Positions 23,473-26,333 of a DNA stretch of 26,333 nt are shown here, piece by piece. A model generated the notes under the pieces. The model saw only the letters and a program-made list of their open reading frames with translations, ran no database searches and was not told the origin of the DNA. Location of the stretch: assembly GCA_013003465.1 (NCBI GenBank), contig JABDIZ010000283.1:1-26333 (forward strand). The letters run 5' to 3'. Within the stretch, counting starts at the first letter, position 1, and each line of letters starts with the position of its first letter. The DNA comes from Rhodothermaceae bacterium. Its GTDB lineage: Bacteria > Bacteroidota > Rhodothermia > Rhodothermales > Rubricoccaceae. Both the position numbers and the translations under genes were made by a program.

Positions 23473-24384
23473 ATGGACTATGCCCAGATTCTCGCCGAGA
23501 TCGAAGCGGAATGCCGTCCGCTGCTGACGCAAGGACAGGTCGCAGACTACATCGAACCCCTCGCCCGCGTCTCGCCGAATCGCTTCGGGATGGCGCTGCG
23601 CACCGTAGACGGTGAGACATACACGGTCGGGGATGCCGAGCAGTCGTTCTCCATCCAGAGTATCGCCAAGGTGCTCAGTCTCGCGCTCGCCATGCAGCTT
23701 GACGGGGACGCGATCTGGAAACGAGTGGGGCGCGAGCCCTCTGGGACCGCCTTCAACTCGCTCGTCCAGCTCGAAGCCGAGAATGGCATCCCGCGCAATC
23801 CAATGATTAACGCGGGCGCCCTCGTCGTGATGGATGCCGTGCTCCACACCAGTCCCCTGGAGGAGGATCGCCTCCTCGCCTTCGTCCGCCAGGCCGCGGC
23901 CGACGACACCCTCGGGTACGATGCTGCTGTGGCCGAAGCCGAATACGCCGGGGGACACGGTAACCGCGCGCTCGTTTACTTCCTCAGGTACTTCGGCGCC
24001 CTCTACGGAGACCCCGAACGTGTCATGGAGGCGTACTGTCGTCTGTGCTCGCTCGCGATGAGTTGCACGGAGTTGTGCCACGCCTTCACCTTCCTCGCTA
24101 CGGGTGGACACTCTCCTGCTGGCAAGCAAGTCGTCTCTCCCCGGCAGGTCAAGCGCCTCAACGCCGTCATGCTCACGTGCGGCGTCTACGACGAAGCGGG
24201 CGACTTCGCCTACCGCGTGGGCTTGCCTGCCAAGAGTGGGGTCGGTGGCGGGATCGTGGCGGTGCTGCCGGGTGAATTCGTCGCGGCGGTATGGTCGCCC
24301 GGCCTAGGTCCGAAGGGGAATTCGCTGGCGGGCACGATGGCCCTCGAACTGCTGACGACCAAGACGGGCACATCCATTTTCTAA
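23473..24384 (+). CDS. glsA: Glutaminase A
   Basis: Converts glutamine to glutamate and ammonia; cytosolic serine-dependent (beta-lactamase-like) fold. The 303-aa length is normal for the family (about 305-310). Conserved blocks: YIEPLARV, FSIQSIAKVLSLALAM with catalytic S63 and K66 (S-x-x-K), EPSGTAFNSLVQLE, NGIPRNPMINAGALV with the substrate-binding asparagine N113, GGHGNRALVYFLRYFGAL, CSLAMSCTELCHAFTFLATGGHSP, and MLTCGVYDEAGDFAYRVGLPAKSGVGGGIVAVLPGE. The start is ATG 23473 (MDYAQILAEIE), matching the family N-terminus; ATG 23452 would add seven residues, and the frame open to 23233 overlaps the interrupted gene's tail. No C-terminal STAS or ankyrin extension. Probably a single-gene transcription unit. 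Confidence 0.95.
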   Translation: MDYAQILAEIEAECRPLLTQGQVADYIEPLARVSPNRFGMALRTVDGETYTVGDAEQSFSIQSIAKVLSLALAMQLDGDAIWKRVGREPSGTAFNSLVQLEAENGIPRNPMINAGALVVMDAVLHTSPLEEDRLLAFVRQAAADDTLGYDAAVAEAEYAGGHGNRALVYFLRYFGALYGDPERVMEAYCRLCSLAMSCTELCHAFTFLATGGHSPAGKQVVSPRQVKRLNAVMLTCGVYDEAGDFAYRVGLPAKSGVGGGIVAVLPGEFVAAVWSPGLGPKGNSLAGTMALELLTTKTGTSIF

Positions 24385-24457
24385 GCGATGCCCTGGAGAT
24401 GAGAGCGGGGCGGCCCCTGCGCAGGATCCGCCCCCGTTGGCGTTCAGGAACGCTGTT

Positions 24458-24477
24458 GGCGTTTCACGTGAAACGCC
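24458..24477. promoter_or_regulatory. parS-like ParB binding site (copy 2)
   Basis: Same perfect 20-bp palindrome as at 19676-19695, with the core GTTTCACGTGAAAC, in the 100-bp gap between the convergent glutaminase and M48 genes. A related smaller palindrome GCGTTC-AG-GAACGC lies directly before it (24440-24453). Confidence 0.85.
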
Positions 24478-24484
24478 GGATAGA

Positions 24485-25975
24485 TCAATTGCCGGGGAGC
24501 TTCAGCGGAGCGCCCGACGAGATCTGGCTGTTCAGGTCTACCTGATTCAGAATCGCCAGCCCGTTCTCATCCAGGCCAGGCGGCGACGGCCGTCCGCTCA
24601 GGAAGGACGAGAAGGTAGCGCTCCGGTTGGCCTCCACAACATCGATGCGAACGGGCGAGCGGTTGAGGTAGCGGCTCTCGGTCAGGCGGGCGAAACTCCG
24701 CTGCGCATTGTCGAACGTGTTGCTGTAGGTCGAGAGTGCATTGGCGGCCGTAAGCCCCATGAAGCGGTAGACGGTGCCGCCGAACGCGATGAAGGTGGCG
24801 ATGAAGCCGACCTGCCCGTTTTGCGTGTTCGCAGAGCCTGCGACACGGTAGGCGCGGTTGCCATTAATTGTCAGGCTCCCTTGCTGGCTGACGTTGATGC
24901 CCTCTTGGCCAGTGAACGCGTTGGCCGCAGCCTGGGGTGTGTTCTCTTGGGCAAACGTGAACTCGAGCACAGCGTTGCCATTGGGTTCGCCCATGGTGAC
25001 TGCCGTGGGCTGGTTCTGCACCTGCCATCCGCTCGGGATATCGAACTTGAACCGCAGTTCCGGATGGAAGAACGTCCCGTCCTCCGTGTAGCCCTGGCGC
25101 GGGTCATCGCCGAGGACGACGCCCTCCAACTGGGCGAGCAGTTGGGCCGTGTTCACCGCCGTGCCGGTGTCGTACTGCGCGGCCAACTCTGGAATCGTTT
25201 GCTCGCGCTCCGACGGGTTCGGGTGCGTCGAGAGGAAATTCGGGATGCCGCTGGCGCCTGCCTGTTCGCCGATGCGCTGGAGCGAACGAAAGAAGCGAGC
25301 CGCCTCAGCCGCGTCGTAGCCTGCGAACTCGGCGTAGGCCACTCCTGCGCGGTCTGCCTCGCGCTCATCGTTGCGGCTGTACTTGAGGAAGAGCAGCCCA
25401 ACGCCCGTGCTCCCGTAGTCGAGGATGCCCTGCGCCACATCGCCGCCGCCAAGGACGCCGCCAAGGACGGCCGCGCCGAGCAGACCGAACTGGCCGAGCT
25501 GCGCGCTCGCCGCCCGTCGCGAGGCATGACGGGCGAGCACATGGCCGATCTCATGGCCGAGGACGACGGCAAGCTGCGCTTCATTGTCGAGGTGCGCCAG
25601 CAGGCCGCGCGTTACGTAGATGTAGCCCCCCGGTAGCGCGAAGGCATTGACCACGGGCGAGTCGAGCACGCGAAAGTAGAACGGTGTGTTGCGAACCTCC
25701 GCCGGGGTATTGGGATCGCCGTAAGCGCTGGTCTCCAGGACAGCCTGGCCGAGTTGGTCCACATAGGCCGTGAGCCCCGCATCATCGTAGAGGCCATACT
25801 GCGCCGTGATCTGCTGGTCAGCCTCGGTGCCGATCTGGACTTCTTCAGCCCAAGTGTAGGCGCCGCGCTGCGTTTCGCCAGTAACCAAGTTGGTCGTGGT
25901 GCCGCAGCCCACGAGCACGCTGGTCGGCAGAAAGAGTAGGATGAGGAGGACGCGAGGAGAGGGGAGGTACCGCAT
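24485..25975 (-). CDS. Lipoprotein M48 family metalloprotease (BepA/LoiP-like)
   Basis: Zinc protease anchored in the envelope, 496 aa. The N-terminus is a lipoprotein signal: hydrophobic VLLILLFLPTSV, lipobox LVGC with C24. The catalytic domain shows PVVNAFALPGGYIYVTRGLL, HEIGH (zinc ligands H141, H145, catalytic E142) followed by VLARHASRR, and RNDEREADRAGVAYAEFAGYD with E206 as third ligand, then FLSTHPNPSERE. This is the M48C arrangement of outer-membrane quality-control proteases. Instead of the TPR region of E. coli BepA there is a beta-rich C-terminal domain of about 200 residues (FHPELRFKFDIPSGW...), ending in GLAILNQVDLNSQISSGAPLKLPGN, which resembles the end of a LysM-like motif. 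Start ATG 25975, 32 bp after the recF stop, so it may be transcribed with recF. Confidence 0.93.
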   Translation of the reverse strand: MRYLPSPRVLLILLFLPTSVLVGCGTTTNLVTGETQRGAYTWAEEVQIGTEADQQITAQYGLYDDAGLTAYVDQLGQAVLETSAYGDPNTPAEVRNTPFYFRVLDSPVVNAFALPGGYIYVTRGLLAHLDNEAQLAVVLGHEIGHVLARHASRRAASAQLGQFGLLGAAVLGGVLGGGDVAQGILDYGSTGVGLLFLKYSRNDEREADRAGVAYAEFAGYDAAEAARFFRSLQRIGEQAGASGIPNFLSTHPNPSEREQTIPELAAQYDTGTAVNTAQLLAQLEGVVLGDDPRQGYTEDGTFFHPELRFKFDIPSGWQVQNQPTAVTMGEPNGNAVLEFTFAQENTPQAAANAFTGQEGINVSQQGSLTINGNRAYRVAGSANTQNGQVGFIATFIAFGGTVYRFMGLTAANALSTYSNTFDNAQRSFARLTESRYLNRSPVRIDVVEANRSATFSSFLSGRPSPPGLDENGLAILNQVDLNSQISSGAPLKLPGN

Positions 25976-26007
25976 GGCGGAGTCGGTGAAATGAGGGGAG
26001 AGGGGAA

Positions 26008-26333
26008 TCAGGATGCAGCGATAGCCGCGGGGGGATCGTGGGCATCGCTTACGAGGGTGTCTCCCATGATAGGAAAGGCACGGTGTTCATCTGTATTGAA
26101 GACGATGCTATCGCTAAACGGATCCAGCCGAGCGGCCGTGATGAGGCTCTGGCCTACTGCGTCGCTCTGGAGCAGATCAAGCACTACCGCCGCGCGTCGC
26201 GCGTCGAGCGTCCCGAACACATCGTCGAGCAGGAGCAGCGGCGTCTCGTCGAGGCGGTCTTTGAGGTAGAGGAACGTGGCCAGCCGCAGTGCGAGCCCGA
26301 CCGTCCGGTGCTGACCCTGCGACGCATACGGGC
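26008..26333 (-). CDS. recF: DNA replication and repair protein RecF, C-terminal fragment
   Basis: Only the C-terminal 108 residues are in the window; the gene continues past the right edge. From the edge inward the minus strand reads PYASQGQHRTVGLALRLATFLYLKDRL, the ABC signature region of RecF, then TPLLLLDDVFGTLDARRAAVVLDLL (Walker B LLLLDDVF and the D-loop residues) and a variable tail to TGA at 26008. RecF, with RecO and RecR, loads RecA at gapped DNA. The SQGQ and LLLLDDVF motifs distinguish it from other SMC-like ATPases. The upstream neighbour, usually dnaN, is outside the window. Confidence 0.93.
   Translation of the reverse strand, partial: PYASQGQHRTVGLALRLATFLYLKDRLDETPLLLLDDVFGTLDARRAAVVLDLLQSDAVGQSLITAARLDPFSDSIVFNTDEHRAFPIMGDTLVSDAHDPPAAIAAS

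Noticed and set aside
23416..24129. 237-codon frame on the minus strand
   Set aside because: Antisense to glutaminase, whose conserved blocks establish the plus-strand reading.
24440..24453. GCGTTC-AG-GAACGC as a third, degenerate parS
   Set aside because: It lacks the central CACGTG and is shorter, so it is recorded only as a neighbour of the true site.

Overview
The window looks like a piece of a GC-rich chromosome from the Bacteroidota/Rhodothermota (FCB) side of the tree, most likely a Rhodothermales-type marine or halophilic bacterium (inference). The evidence is a short secreted protein ending in a type IX secretion (T9SS type A) sorting domain, a BatA-type protein, a stand-alone EF-Tu domain-III protein, a UvrA variant of the kind I associate with Bacteroidota, and mostly pyrimidine-rich leaders without Shine-Dalgarno sequences before the start codons. 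Two promoter candidates fit the Bacteroidota -7 box TAnnTTTG. The region is probably near the replication origin: recF enters at the right edge, gyrB lies at the left, and two identical 20-bp palindromes carrying the ParB-binding parS core GTTTCACGTGAAAC sit in intergenic gaps at 19676-19695 and 24458-24477.

Layout. 1-458: 3' end of an unrecognised gene, overlapping tail to tail with a polyprenyl-phosphate-type GT2 glycosyltransferase (424-1413, minus). That transferase follows gyrB (1418-3403, minus) with a 4-bp gap. 3555-9066 is a run of minus-strand genes: a helical hypothetical protein containing a perfect 24-bp inverted repeat, a CBS-pair/ACT-like regulator, the ribosome-associated GTPase HflX, a 701-aa BatA/VWA membrane protein, and a minimal T9SS cargo protein with its own terminator. 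9288-12221: uvrA on the plus strand.

12353-19606 looks like an envelope glycolipid region: two GT4 glycosyltransferases in tandem, a polytopic membrane protein that resembles LPG-synthase-TM/UPF0104 proteins, a GT2 glycosyltransferase and an RND/MMPL lipid-type exporter. Together they could make, flip and export a glycolipid (inference). 19764-20963 is a two-domain ChrA-type transporter. Divergent from it are a DCC-family thiol-disulfide oxidoreductase and a MaoC-like hydratase.

21981-23472 is the most irregular part. It holds a 13-bp triplet tandem repeat, a perfect 17-bp inverted repeat with an overlapping alternative hairpin, the stand-alone EF-Tu domain-III protein, and a hypothetical gene whose frame continues convincingly past an in-frame TGA. 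Then come glutaminase (23473-24384), the second parS-like site, a lipoprotein M48 metalloprotease (24485-25975) and the C-terminus of RecF (26008 to the edge). I saw no rRNA, tRNA, CRISPR array or insertion sequence, and no clearly undescribed defence or mobile system.
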